NCBI GenBank assembly: GCA_003254885.1
Contig: QANT01001925.1
Coordinates: forward strand, 1-51,233
Direction of reading: 5' to 3'
DNA length: 51,233 nt
Source: Purshia tridentata
Taxonomy: Eukaryota > Streptophyta > Magnoliopsida > Rosales > Rosaceae
How positions within the stretch are numbered: position 1 is the first letter of the stretch; every line of letters starts with the position of its first letter. Positions 38,443 to 47,782 of the stretch are shown piece by piece. Below the pieces are notes generated by a model that saw only the letters and a program-made list of their open reading frames with translations, was not told the origin of the DNA and did no database searches. The position numbers were made by a program, and so were the translations under genes.

Positions 38443-39547
38443 GTGTGTGTGCATGCTTACACGAATACATATGCATATGTAAATATTAAGTGTACAAAAT
38501 GAAATAATCCTTGTTCTAAATGGATTTTCCATGTTATTAATAATACTTATTGGCAATCAATGTAGAAGCATTTTTTCAAAAGAAAAGAAGATCAAGATCT
38601 TCTGCTTTTGGGAACAGAACTAATATTGGGTTGAACTGAGTAGTCTTTTTTCATGACTACTAAATCCTACAACCACCACTATTACTGACTGCACCCTTTA
38701 ACCTGTGCCACCACTGGCACACTACTGTCACCACCACCACTGCTGTCACTTGTGAACTTGTGTTATTTTCCTAATGTGGCTTTTGCTGTCATTACATATT
38801 TACCATCAACGTTGCCACATAACAAACCCTTTTTTTGGTGTCATTATTTTACCAATGCTGGCATCAGTGACGTCAAGTTTTCAGTGGATGATGTAGTGAT
38901 TTCAATGGTATTCTTATCTCTTAAAAAATGATAGTGAAATTTATTTTCCTGTAATGCTGACATATCTAAGAAAAGTTCTCAGAGAAAATATCAAAATCCT
39001 CTGATTCTCTTCATGCGATTAACACAATTGAATTGAAATCTATACTTAAGCACTTATCCTGCAAGGTAATGTTGAAACGAAAATATTAGTTTCATATGGC
39101 ATCTGTGGCATTTCTTAATTATCATGGACATGAAAATAACATAGAGCATTCTTTATTCCAAAGATGAATTCATAATTGTCTGAAAATGTATGCTGTGCCT
39201 TCATGATCAACCAAAGAATATTTTTAGTTCTTTCCTTTTTATATTGAGTTATTGAATACTTGATTTTGGATTCATTTGGATTCATTTTTAGAAAGTTATA
39301 ATTTGAACATAAATTGACTTTAATCTTCTTCTCTTACAGTAAAGAGTATGAAGATCTCTCTGCAAAGGCAAAGTCAAGGTTTACCATATCCCTACGAAGC
39401 CTTTCACAACCCATGTCCCTTGGGGAGATAGCAAGGACTTGGGATGCTTGTGCCCGTGCAGTTATTTGTGAGCATGCGCAGCAGAGTGGTGGAGGCAGCT
39501 TCAGCTCAAAGTATGGGACATGGGAGAACAGCTTGAGTGCTGCTTGA
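24205..39547 (+). CDS. MED15A: Mediator of RNA polymerase II transcription subunit 15a (KIX domain, Gln-rich)
   Basis: Eleven coding exons: 24205-24311, 27044-27155, 27267-27387, 28795-30114, 32101-32171, 33605-33679, 34154-35527, 35693-36037, 36519-36713, 36800-36888 and 39340-39547. All introns are GT-AG, and the frame runs 1338 aa to TGA; Arabidopsis MED15a/NRB4 is close to this length. The KIX domain is at about residues 19-95 ([19 protein letters not shown]..., then [17 protein letters not shown]). Exon 4 (residues 114-553) and exon 7 (603-1060) are Gln-rich, with two runs of 11 Gln. The conserved C-terminus holds '[20 protein letters not shown]', '[12 protein letters not shown]'-type and '[16 protein letters not shown]' blocks. 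The protein sits in the Mediator tail and bridges activators to Pol II; the Arabidopsis gene acts in salicylic acid responses (established). Introns 1, 3, 4 and 10 are swollen by repeats. Confidence 0.95.
24590..25450. repeat. Repeat-derived stretch in MED15a intron 1
   Basis: Both sides carry 'accgaaa' phrases ('ccgaaaacccgaaa' near 24677 and 'aaaccgaaaaaactactgaaacc' near 25313), with a very AT-rich middle holding a (TA)n tract near 24955-24975. This suggests a decayed transposon. No family or ends can be set. Confidence 0.35.
25490..25990 (-). mobile_element. LTR-retrotransposon LTR fragment, antisense in MED15a intron 1
   Basis: Read on the minus strand it has LTR-like order: a 'tgatgcggacattg' left part, runs of 'cctagttt' phrases, a TATA motif 'ccctatataagac' (reverse complement of about 25680-25695), an 'agtaataaag' polyadenylation-like signal about 55 bp later, and an end near 'tcctgcatca'. 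No gag-pol is adjacent, so it would be a solo or truncated LTR. Ends and target duplication are not resolved. Confidence 0.5.
27780..28545 (+). mobile_element. RTE-type LINE 3' relic in MED15a intron 3
   Basis: In broken frames the plus strand still shows the reverse transcriptase C-terminal part. 'IQEDI-WCMLF' is followed by a damaged F-A-D-D box (ttccgatgac, bases missing), then '[12 protein letters not shown]' near 27910, '[14 protein letters not shown]' near 28140, '[19 protein letters not shown]' near 28214, and the terminal 'DKGKDDDD'-like stretch with gatgatgat near 28540. This order is that of plant RTE LINEs (established). Stop codons and frameshifts break it throughout, so it is a dead copy in the same orientation as the host gene. 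Confidence 0.8.
28601..28747 (+). repeat. 26-bp tandem array just upstream of MED15a exon 4
   Basis: About 5.5 units start at 28601 with 'tggtgctaaaatccctg'. Units 1, 2, 3 and 5 are 26 bp and unit 4 is 29 bp. The array ends about 48 bp before the exon 4 acceptor (gtag|ggcttgg at 28795). Units 1 and 3 contain 'ttcag|gg' and 'gtcag|ga', which look like 3' splice sites, and the unit resembles the start of exon 4 itself. Confidence 0.8.
30281..30790 (+). repeat. ATT microsatellite with 236-bp tandem duplication, MED15a intron 4
   Basis: The phrase gtcttgttatgcaatgtcaa starts at 30281 and recurs at 30517, each time followed by 'gagtttcagtatt', (ATT)n arrays and 'aatactgttatt'. The second copy carries a longer ATT array (around 30625-30668). 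The whole block is almost free of G and C. Confidence 0.85.
37164..38039 (+). mobile_element. MULE-like element in MED15a intron 10 carrying a receptor gene fragment
   Basis: The left end (ggttaattataacaatggtc) and the right end read on the minus strand (ggttaatcatagcaatggtc) match, and the inverted similarity goes on inwards for about 150 bp, through 'tatagtcct', 'gaccaaata-ttaggg' and 'tcaagc'. Such long termini are typical of Mutator-like elements. No 9-bp target duplication could be recognised. The middle holds an LRK10L-type ectodomain fragment. Confidence 0.7.
37345..37770 (+). pseudogene. Broken LRK10L receptor-like kinase ectodomain (GUB_WAK_bind) fragment
   Basis: The frame starting near 37345 gives a leader-like hydrophobic stretch ([15 protein letters not shown]), then '[19 protein letters not shown]' and 'RPESCGYP', the Cys pattern of the galacturonan-binding WAK domain. 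The match then jumps frame near 37573 to 'NLNC', and again to '[19 protein letters not shown]' and '[12 protein letters not shown]'. At least two frameshifts separate the parts. No transmembrane or kinase part follows. It reads in the same direction as MED15a but lies within an intron. Confidence 0.75.
38244..38273. repeat. TA/CA microsatellite
   Basis: A short (TA)n run is followed by (CA)n in MED15a intron 10, about 110 bp before the larger compound microsatellite. Confidence 0.7.
38385..38450. repeat. Compound (CT)n(AT)n(GT)n microsatellite
   Basis: About 20 CT units run to 38424, then AT units to about 38442, then GT units to 38450. It lies in MED15a intron 10 and should be highly polymorphic. 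Confidence 0.9.
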
Positions 39548-40120
39548 TTATCTTTGCGGACCTAAAAAATGCTATTCTAAATTTCCAAGGGTTTGATAAC
39601 CCTTGATGCAATTTTTGGATAGACTGCTCTTTCGTGATGATTGAAGCAATTGTTGGATAGACTAGGTATTTATGTTAGATGTTGTTGTATAAGATGCGAA
39701 TTTTCCAAACTGAAAAATCTTGGGTAGCTATTTTGCTTATCCTAGGTTAAATCTCTGTCTAGTTGGGTTGAGATGCTGCATTATGCACTTGTTCAAACTT
39801 GTAATATATGGTGTAAGCATGCGGCATTCTGCAATGTATGCTTGTAACAAAATTGTATCAATTCCCCAGGTTGTTCTATAAGATATTCCTTGATAAAATT
39901 TAATGGTAATGAGGATTTTCTTTTGGTTAATGTTGGAACTAGATTTTTGCGCAATGCTATAGGTCAGTTCATAAGCTTGGTTCAATACTCATTAGGTTGG
40001 TCTTAAACTTTTATGTTTTCAGTTTAATTTGTCAGTTTTTAAAAATTGGCGAGCAGCGAGCTGCTGCAGGTTCCGTTATAAAAAAATACTGCAGTGTATC
40101 CACATTTTCTCGCCCCCAGG
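39548..40120 (+). other. MED15a 3' untranslated region and flank
   Basis: No gene is seen after the TGA at 39547. The sequence is T-rich, with 'gtaatatatgg' and 'tgtatgcttgta' phrases of the kind found near plant polyadenylation sites, around 39800-39850. The exact transcript end is unknown. Confidence 0.4.
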
Positions 40121-40270
40121 CTAATTCCATGGGTAGGGACTTACCTCTTTGATTGGTGATATTGTCATCTACTTCAGTCCATCTTTTTTGTCCGCGTTGT
40201 CTATGCATTAAATTTCGAAATGAACTTATGCAGTAGATGTTCTTGCAATGTTAGCACACCCCTTGCCTAC
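40121..40270 (+). repeat. Dispersed repeat, copy A
   Basis: This stretch matches 45926-46094 in the same orientation, sharing 'cttacctctttgattggtga' and 'gcaatgttagcacac', with small insertions in the second copy. It lies just beyond MED15a. Confidence 0.75.
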
Positions 40271-40460
40271 TTAGAATTTAGAAAATGGAAAAAGGTACAT
40301 TTTTGACATAAACTTTGGGCAAGTCATATGGAGGACATAAATTTTCATTTTGTATGATCATGCAACAGTTGGGTTATGCAGTATATAACTATTAGGAAAT
40401 CCTCCGCTTACGAGTCGGTTGAAGAGTGTTAAGATCCATGGGCCCTTAACAAGATATTAT

Positions 40461-40985
40461 GGCCCATTTGGATAGGGGGTAATTTGGATTTGAATTTGAA
40501 TTTGAACTCTCTAAATTCAAATCTATCTATTTGAAATAATTTAAAAGAGTATATTTGGATTTGATCCAAATTCACGATGGATTTGAAAGGGCTAAATCTA
40601 TGAATTCAAATATATTCTCCAACTAGGTATTTGAAATTCTACTATCCCACTCTCTCTTTCTCTCCCTCACCTTCGGCCACAATTTTCGATGACCACCGCC
40701 TGCCACCCTCCGGCACTTTCCGGTGACTTTTCCGATCACCTCCTGCAACTTTTAGGTGACTTTTCCAAACACCCTTCGACGAATTTTTTTATTTTTAATC
40801 ATATATTTCAATTCTTAAATTATCAACAAAAAAAATTACAAATTGAAATACTTTGTGAAATTCTTGCCTTTAAATTTTGTGTTCAAACAATAGAATTTCA
40901 AATCTAGGGATTTTTATTATATGGATTTCAAATGCATAAATTTGAAATCCAAATCCAAATCTAAAATCAAAATCACACCATATAT
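40461..40985 (+). mobile_element. Tourist-like MITE, copy 2
   Basis: It starts ggcccatttggatagggggt and ends in 'aaatccaaatccaaatct'. The internal order matches the copy at 1957-2497 in inverse orientation, including 'ctatcccactctctctttct', 'cggccacaa' and 'caaacaatagaatttcaaat'. The central GC-rich block is shorter and more changed than in copy 1. No open reading frame is carried. Confidence 0.7.
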
Positions 40986-41440
40986 TAGGGTTTGAATTTC
41001 ATTTTAGTGTCCATGGTGTGTATTTCCCCATAGTTGTTGAGGGAGATGCTTAGGGTGGGGCATCCATCCTCCGTTTCTTTTTTCTGAAATCCATTCTTAT
41101 TTTTCTAAAAAAATATATATTAAACATGTGTTATAAATTAAAATAGTGTAATAAGAACATGATTATTAAACATGTCAACAAGGGACCAAGATCCTTTTCT
41201 TATTTTTCAACCAATTTTCCTACCATGTTTTTAATTTTGATCATTCTTTCACTTTTTTATTTTTTCTTTTCTCTACTCTATTTTTGATGGTCAAGACTCA
41301 AGATTAAGGTATAATATGAAGATTGTGTAGGTAAATGGATAAGAAACTTTATGCCTCAAGAAAACACGATTATTCAACTTGTCCATTCATGTAATTTTTG
41401 GGTTAGACAGGTGGAGACGATTTTGACACGAACACAATTA

Positions 41441-41677
41441 CATGCTAAATGGGTTGACACAATTAGTAGCATCCCCTCCCATGTCAAGGCCCTAAACCTT
41501 AACAAATGCAAGCATGTCCTCGTTAAAAGAAGCATGGCCAGCTGATGATGACATGGAGAAAGAGGAATATATGGTTTGTCAATAAAAATGAACAAGGTGG
41601 CTTTATGCTGCACTTATCCACAACATCGTCTCTCTCTCTCCCCCAATTTCTTACTTAAGACATTGCGACTGCAAGCT
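41441..41677 (+). repeat. HMGCL promoter duplication, unit 1 (237 bp)
   Basis: The unit starts catgctaaatgggttgac and ends gacattgcgactgcaagct. The same sequence follows at once from 41678, so the two units are in tandem. It includes a 'ggccagctgatgatgacatgg' block and a CT-rich leader-like stretch. Confidence 0.9.
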
Positions 41678-41707
41678 CATGCTAAATGGGTTGACACAAT
41701 TAGTAGC

Positions 41708-42845
41708 ATCCCATCCAAGGTGTTAAATTTCAATTTTAGGAGAGGACGAAATTTTGAAAGCTTGCCAAAAAAATTTCGGATAAATTTCGGTTATTTCGCT
41801 GAAATTTTCGAAATGAAATTCAAACCCTAAAATCAAAATCACAATTACACAAAATTGGCACATGAGACCTTAGGGGAATGAAAGCCTACGGTGAGAGAAG
41901 GAAAACCCACAAAAAAAAATGGTGATTGGAGCTCGAAGGTGGCCGGAATCGGCGAAAGAATTTGATGGTGGCAATGTTTAATTTCGCATTTTCTGACGGT
42001 TGAGGTGGTTGGCTGGCGTGGAGGAAGGGCGAGAAAAGATGGCTGGCGCCTGGGGGTCTCGTTGGTGACCTTGGGTTGATCGGAAAAGGTTGGGCTGGTG
42101 GTCGGAATTGTTGGTGGCTTGACTGTGTGAAGGAGGAAGAGAAAAAAGAAAAAAGAGAGAAGAAGTCACGGGCTACAGGGAGAGAAGGGAAAGAAAAAGA
42201 AGAAAGGAAAGAAAAAAAAGAAAGGAAAGAAAAAAAAGAAAGGAAAAGAAAAAAAAAAGAAAAAAAAAAACTTCCTTTTCTTTTTTAGAAGAAAGGAAAC
42301 AATAAAGAAAAAATTTAGGATTGATGGAGGTTTGTGACATTTAAGCAATTGGAAAAAAGAAAAGATTTGGAATTTCGTATAAGGTTTTATTTAGTCTTTT
42401 AATTTTGGGGTTTTATTTGGTCTTTGGCTTTAGGGTTTTATTTTGTTTTTTTAATTTCTAAACCATATATTTCTATACAAAAAATAATTAAAAATACCTT
42501 AGAAGACCTAAATCTCTAATATCTTATACCTTATTCTAAAAAATATAAAATATAAAAAATATACTAATTTCATTTATTAATTATACTAATTTTATTTAAT
42601 TGTATATTTGTCTTCAGCGCGCATTATAATCACTTTAACACATGAAACATATTATAAAATTTGGTCTTTTCAATTTTTTTATTAATATAATAAATTATAT
42701 GTTAAATAAAAATATAACAAAGTTTTTGTATTTTAATAGCAATTTCTATCATTTTTCTCAAAATTCTAACAAAACTGAAATTTTCTCATTGAAACTTCCA
42801 ATGAAAATTTCCACCAAACTGAAATTTAACTCCCAGATCCCATCC
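41708..42845 (+). mobile_element. Mutator-like non-autonomous element with 9-bp target duplication
   Basis: The element spans 41717-42836 (1,120 bp) between two copies of atcccatcc (41708-41716 and 42837-42845); a 9-bp duplication is the Mutator hallmark. The left end aaggtgttaaatttca matches the right end on the minus strand, ctgggagttaaatttca. The inside has a GC-rich block (41940-42130), then a long purine tract (42127-42280), then AT-rich DNA. No transposase is seen. Confidence 0.85.
42127..42285 (+). repeat. Purine tract with GAAAGGAAAGAAAAAAAA units
   Basis: Almost 160 bases of A and G, with an approximately 16-bp unit repeated about three times near 42195-42250, lie inside the Mutator-like element. 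The Lys/Glu-rich frame across it is a by-product of base composition. Confidence 0.85.
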
Positions 42846-42924
42846 CATGTAAACCTTAACAAATGCAAGCATGTCGTCGTTAAAAGAAGCATGGCCAGCT
42901 GATGATGACATGGAGAAAGAGGAA

Positions 42925-42931
42925 TATAAAT
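42925..42931 (+). promoter_or_regulatory. Candidate TATA box of HMGCL
   Basis: The phrase 'ggaatataaatgaac' lies about 240 bp upstream of the ATG. A CT-rich, leader-like stretch starts some 45 bp later (42969 on). The matching place in the upstream duplicate reads atatatgg with 15 extra bases. Function is inferred from position and motif only. Confidence 0.45.
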
Positions 42932-43018
42932 GAACAAGGTGGCTTTATGCTGCACTTATCCACAACATCGTCTCTCTCTCTCGCCCAATTTCTTACTTAA
43001 GACATTGCGACTGCAAGC

Positions 43019-43162
43019 GAACTGTTAAAATCTCGTCTAATTAAGGTTAGTCGCTTAAATTCAATTGAAAATGACTTCGTTCCTTTTTCTTTCTTTCCTT
43101 CTTTTGTGTCAAAATTTTACAACTATTAACATCCTTTCGCTCAGCGTTGTAGATTCAGTGCA
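43019..43162 (+). promoter_or_regulatory. 5' leader of HMGCL, possibly with a small intron
   Basis: A donor-like 'attaag|gttagtcg' at about 43046 and acceptor-like 'gctcag' (43143) or 'gattcag' (43158) frame a T-rich stretch ahead of the ATG at 43163. A short leader intron is likely but not proven. Confidence 0.4.
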
Positions 43163-46100
43163 ATGTTTGCGACGAAGCCTTTGCATAAGTTGTCAAGACA
43201 AATGAGAAATGCGTATAAGAATGGATCGGTTTCAGGATTGCGTCGGAATTACAGGGCAGCTGGTAATGATGTTGAGGGATTTGAGGCTCGGTCTTTGTCA
43301 ATTCGTCATTTAAGCTCGCTTTTCAATCAAAGTGCCACAAGGGAATCAATTAATGTATGTTTATTCCATATATTCAAATAAACCCAAGAGTTATCGCAAG
43401 TATTTATTTATACGTGATTTGGAGTTGTACCCATATGATTCCTTGATTGAATTCCTTCTTATAATCTACTAATTTTGTTACCCAGAAGATTTTAAAGAGC
43501 ATTCCAGAGTTTGTGAAGATAGTAGAAGTTGGTCCAAGGGATGGACTGCAGAATGAGAAGCAGATTGTTCCTGCTGCTGTAAAGGTTAAATTGATAGAAA
43601 TGTTAGTTTCTTCAGGATTGACTGTTGTTGAGGCTACAAGTTTTGTCTCACCCAAATGGGTTCCGCAGGTAAACAGTTATGTTTCTTGATTTTATTGATA
43701 AAATGGCATTGGATATCATAATCATTTATTATTGTTCGTGGACGCCTCTAAAAGTATACATCGGAGAAAATGTCTGAAATACTGAGGGTCCATTTGGATG
43801 TAATGATTTAAATGAAAGGAGTTGGATTTTGACAATAAGGCTAAATAAGTTAAAATAACGCATTTGAAATAACTAGATACAATATATTTGAAATAGCTAT
43901 TTTCAGTGAATCGTTTGAAATCAATGTGCTTTCTTGTTTTTCCTCTCATACTTGGGGCTATGAAGGGCCCTATATGGATTATGGACTATATAAGGATCTG
44001 TACTGAAGTTGTCAGCTTAAGTGGTGAACATACTCAATTTTCTTTTCATCTAATAAACATATCTGGTTGATTCTTTTGCTATACCATTCTATCTTTGTGA
44101 TTGCATATGAATCTTGTGTTATGCTGGGACCTTGTTTTGATCTATCATCTGAGTGTCATGATAAGTTTGTTAAGAAGAATTGACGGGCAGTTTGGAGGGT
44201 GACGCCTTTATGTTTGATCTGTTGCATGTTGTTGGAAAGGAATAGTAAGTTGTTGACGGAATTGAGCTCCCAATTTTGGAGTCAGATAATTTTCAAATAC
44301 TTTATTTTTGTGTCTGTTTGATGTCTAGCTTGTGTATGTTTTTAGCTTTCTTTGTTCCTTTTTCTTTTATTTTTAAATTTTTTTTTACTGCTTCTGTACT
44401 TGTGTTGGGTCCCCTTGAAACATCATTTTCACTTATAAGACAAAATTTAGCGCATCTTCAAATTCATTTTCTTCATTGGCTATGGTTTTCCACGAATGGA
44501 TTTCTTTACCTATACAAGACTTCTGTTTTCTGGCTTTACAAATTCATTTGCATCTTGCTGATCTTTAAATTTCAGCTGGCAGATGCAAAAAATGTAATGG
44601 AAGCAATTCGGAATCTTGAAGGTGCTAGATTTCCTGTCTTAACACCTAATCTTAAAGTAAGTATTTTCTAGTGATAAACTTAAAACTATAAACTCATAAG
44701 AAGATGGGTGGACTTATTCATATTGTGTAGAGCTTTCTTGTAGGGTTTTGAGGCGGCTATTGCTGCTGGTGCAAGGGAAGTTGCCATATTTGCCTCAGCT
44801 TCTGAGTCTTTTTCAAAATCAAATATAAATTGCAGTATCGAAGATAGTCTCATTCGTTACCGTGATGTAGCTATTGCTGCAACAAAGCTTTCAATTCCTG
44901 TACGTGGGTATGTCTTCTAATTCCCTTTTTCTTCTTCTCTTGTTGGGGGGGTGGGGGGAGGACGGCAGACAGGGGCAGGGGTCTTCTCACTCCCACTAGA
45001 ACTAATTACTTTCTTTCAAAATAATATTTTCCCTTGATTCTATATGGAATTTTTTATCTTCTGCTATCCCATATTTTGAAACATCAAGTATTCTTATAAT
45101 TTATTTTTTTTCCTGTGACTACTTGTGATTTTGTGAAGTTCTGTAAGGTTCCCTAGGATGATTTTCAACTCTAAATCCATCAGTTATTGCTATCTGTTTA
45201 ATTACAGCACTATTTCTTTTTTTCTGGAATCATGACAATTGCTTTAGATTGCTTACAAACTTTCAATTGCAGCCTGACCAACAAATATTCAAATCCAAAA
45301 TTTCATAAGAATCTTAGACTTCTTTTACCTATTTTCATTGTCTGTATTGTCTACAATATTTAAATTTTTGCATATCTCTTATATTTCTGTGGACAAATGT
45401 TGAGTTGCAAATGTGATATAGTTTTTATGCAATATGACAATGTAATACTCTCGGATCTTTTTAGATATATATCTTGTGTTGTGGGGTGTCCAGTGGAAGG
45501 AATCGTACCCCCATCTCAAGTAGCATACGTTGCCAAAGAACTTTACAATATGGGTTGCTCTGAAATTTCTCTTGGTGATACGATTGGTGTTGGGACTCCA
45601 GGTAATTTAGTGCTTTGCTTCTGTTTAATCTAGTTAGTGGTCATCCAAGCTGATATATTCGTCTTGCCTCTTTGGTTCCAAAATCTATTTCTTTAGTTCC
45701 AAAATATGTTTTTCTCATGTTTTATGCTATACTGGTCAGACAGTTTCCTAGTTCCTGTATCTTACAATCAGTGGGTTGGATATGGAGATACAAGAGTTGC
45801 ATCTATTGAACTCTAGGACTGACTCTCCCAACTAGAAATTTAAAGGAAGCTGAGTTACTTATAACATAGAAAATGCAAGTATTGTCAAAGGAAGCTGAGT
45901 TACTTCTAAATAGAATTTCCCTAGTCTAATTCCTAGTGTGGGAACTTACCTCTTTGATTGGTGATATTGTGATCTACTTCAGTCTATCTTTCATGTCCAC
46001 ATTATCTATGCATTCATTTCCACATAGTTTGTGCATTTCCAAAGCGAACTTAGGCAGTAGATGCTCTTGCAATGTTAGCACACTCCATGCCTTAGACAAT

Positions 46101-46193
46101 GATGTATCAAAATAACTTCCCAACAGTTGTATCTATTTATGGTTTACATCATGACAATAGGCTGTGGTCTCCTTCAACATGAAAACTACACAA

Positions 46194-46224
<31 letters not shown>

Positions 46225-47782
46225 AAGAGAGAGAGTTACAAAAACTTTATGCTCTGAAGCTTCCATTTCCTCAACCATACAATCTATCTAGCTACCAGAA
46301 TTCAGCAATAGCTAGATTTTCTGACCTGTTTCTTTATCCACTGAGTCGGAATTTTGGGTTTAGGAGGAACTTAAACGATGCAGAGGCAGAGGAAATATCT
46401 TTGATGCTATTGCTGCTGGAGAGTGTTCGCTTATACCCTTCTAGAAGTGATGCAAGGAGATAGAGTTTAGTGGCATCTGAGAGTTTTTTGGTTAATTCTA
46501 AGCAGCTTTCTAAGTTACTCTTCTCACTATCCAATATTTGACCCTGCTGGTCGGATCTGGTAGTCAAAATCTTCTTCCAAGGTCAAGGTTCTTGCTTGGG
46601 CAGTGGCACATGGAAAGATAAACACATCTTAAATGTTTCAAAAGAGGAGACTGGGTAGTAGCAACGGGGATGTTTGGTGCTTGTTGTATTTTGGGTTATT
46701 TGGTTAGAGTGAAATAAAAAAATTTCTGAAGACAAGGTCAGAGATGGGTAGGATGAATTACAGGAAAGAATATGCACTGTGGGCTTTGCATATTTTGACT
46801 ATGGACCTTTTTTTTTCTCGAATATTTTGATTAATTGGAAGGCTGCAGTGTGTTAATCTTCCTTGGTCTTAAGCTCTTTGTTCTGGCTGGTCACGCTTGT
46901 AACCTTCTGGTTTGCTTGTACTGCCTGGTTCAGTCCGTGTTGTATCTTTTGTAGTAGATCTCTAGTCCACTGCTATGTAATTTATTTTGTGCATGGCAGT
47001 AAAATTGTTTACTCTTTAAAAAAAAAATTGCTCAATCACTTCTGTACATCTTTGAGCTCGTGTAAACTTCAGCGTGCTGTTACCATGTATTTTGTTTATT
47101 AACTTTTATGGTTTTAAATTTTTCTTTCCAGGTACCGTCATTTCAATGCTTGAAGCTGTTATTGATGTGGTCCCCATTGATAAACTTGCTGTCCATTTCC
47201 ACGACACTTATGGGCAAGCTCTTTCAAACATACTAGCATCACTCCAGGTAATCACACTTTTTGGTGATTTCATAAGTGACTCCAAGTTGTTTCTTCTAGC
47301 TTCCTAAATGAGTGAAACTTGTATACTGCTTGATTTAAATGAAATTTTTGTCAAGATGATCCTCATTTGTATTTTTTTTGCTCATGTGCCTTCAAAATGG
47401 CCACTTTCTAAATGCGTCTGATTTCCCTTTTTAGGTAATACATAACAAAAAAGACCATAATTCTAGATCTCCAACTAATCTCACAATGTTGCAAGGTAAT
47501 ATTATTTTAATAAAAAATTTAAAATCTTTGCAGATAGGGATCAGTACAGTGGATTCATCGGTCTCTGGTCTTGGGGGTTGTCCATATGCTAAAGGTGCTT
47601 CTGGCAATGTTGCCACGGAGGATGTTGTATACATGCTTAATGGACTTGGAGTGAAGACCAACGTAGACCTTAAAAAGCTCATGTTGGCTGGGGACTTCAT
47701 CTGCAAGCACTTGGGGCGCCTATCTGGTTCAAAGACAGCAGTTGCCTTGAGTACAGTCACAGCTCATGCCTCTAAGCTATAA
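43163..47782 (+). CDS. HMGCL: Hydroxymethylglutaryl-CoA lyase
   Basis: Seven coding exons: 43163-43354, 43486-43668, 44576-44656, 44744-44907, 45465-45601, 47132-47247 and 47534-47782. GT-AG introns join them into 373 aa. The enzyme splits HMG-CoA into acetyl-CoA and acetoacetate, the last step of leucine breakdown in mitochondria. Arg82-Asp83 (VGPRDG), His274 and His276 (HFHD), and Cys307 ([14 protein letters not shown]) match human Arg41, Asp42, His233, His235 and Cys266 with a constant offset of 41. Residues 1-30 are basic with one acidic residue at most, as in a mitochondrial presequence. The protein ends Ala-Ser-Lys-Leu, a PTS1-type peroxisomal signal. Intron 5 (1.5 kb) holds a dispersed repeat and a GA microsatellite. 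The promoter is duplicated and carries a transposon. Confidence 0.95.
45926..46094 (+). repeat. Dispersed repeat, copy B, in HMGCL intron 5
   Basis: Same family and orientation as 40121-40270. This copy has about 20 extra bases around 'catttccacatagtttgtgc'. Its presence inside an intron means it is transcribed as part of HMGCL pre-mRNA. Confidence 0.75.
46195..46238. repeat. (TA)n(GA)n microsatellite
   Basis: A run of TA repeats passes directly into GA repeats in HMGCL intron 5. Confidence 0.85.

Larger units (their letters stand above)
41678..43018 (+). repeat. HMGCL promoter duplication, unit 2, split by a transposon
   Basis: The first 39 bp of the unit lie at 41678-41716 and the rest at 42846-43018. 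Between them is the element at 41717-42836 plus a 9-bp duplicate. Against unit 1 this copy lacks 9 bp (near 'ccatgt') and about 15 bp (near 'gaatata'). It is the copy next to the gene. Confidence 0.85.

Noticed and set aside
42076..42288. Lys/Glu-rich frame inside the Mutator-like element
   Set aside because: It is explained by the purine tract and has no domain.
43786..43930. A further MITE in HMGCL intron 2 ('gggtccatttggatgtaatg')
   Set aside because: Only one end is recognisable; no matching second end or duplication was found.
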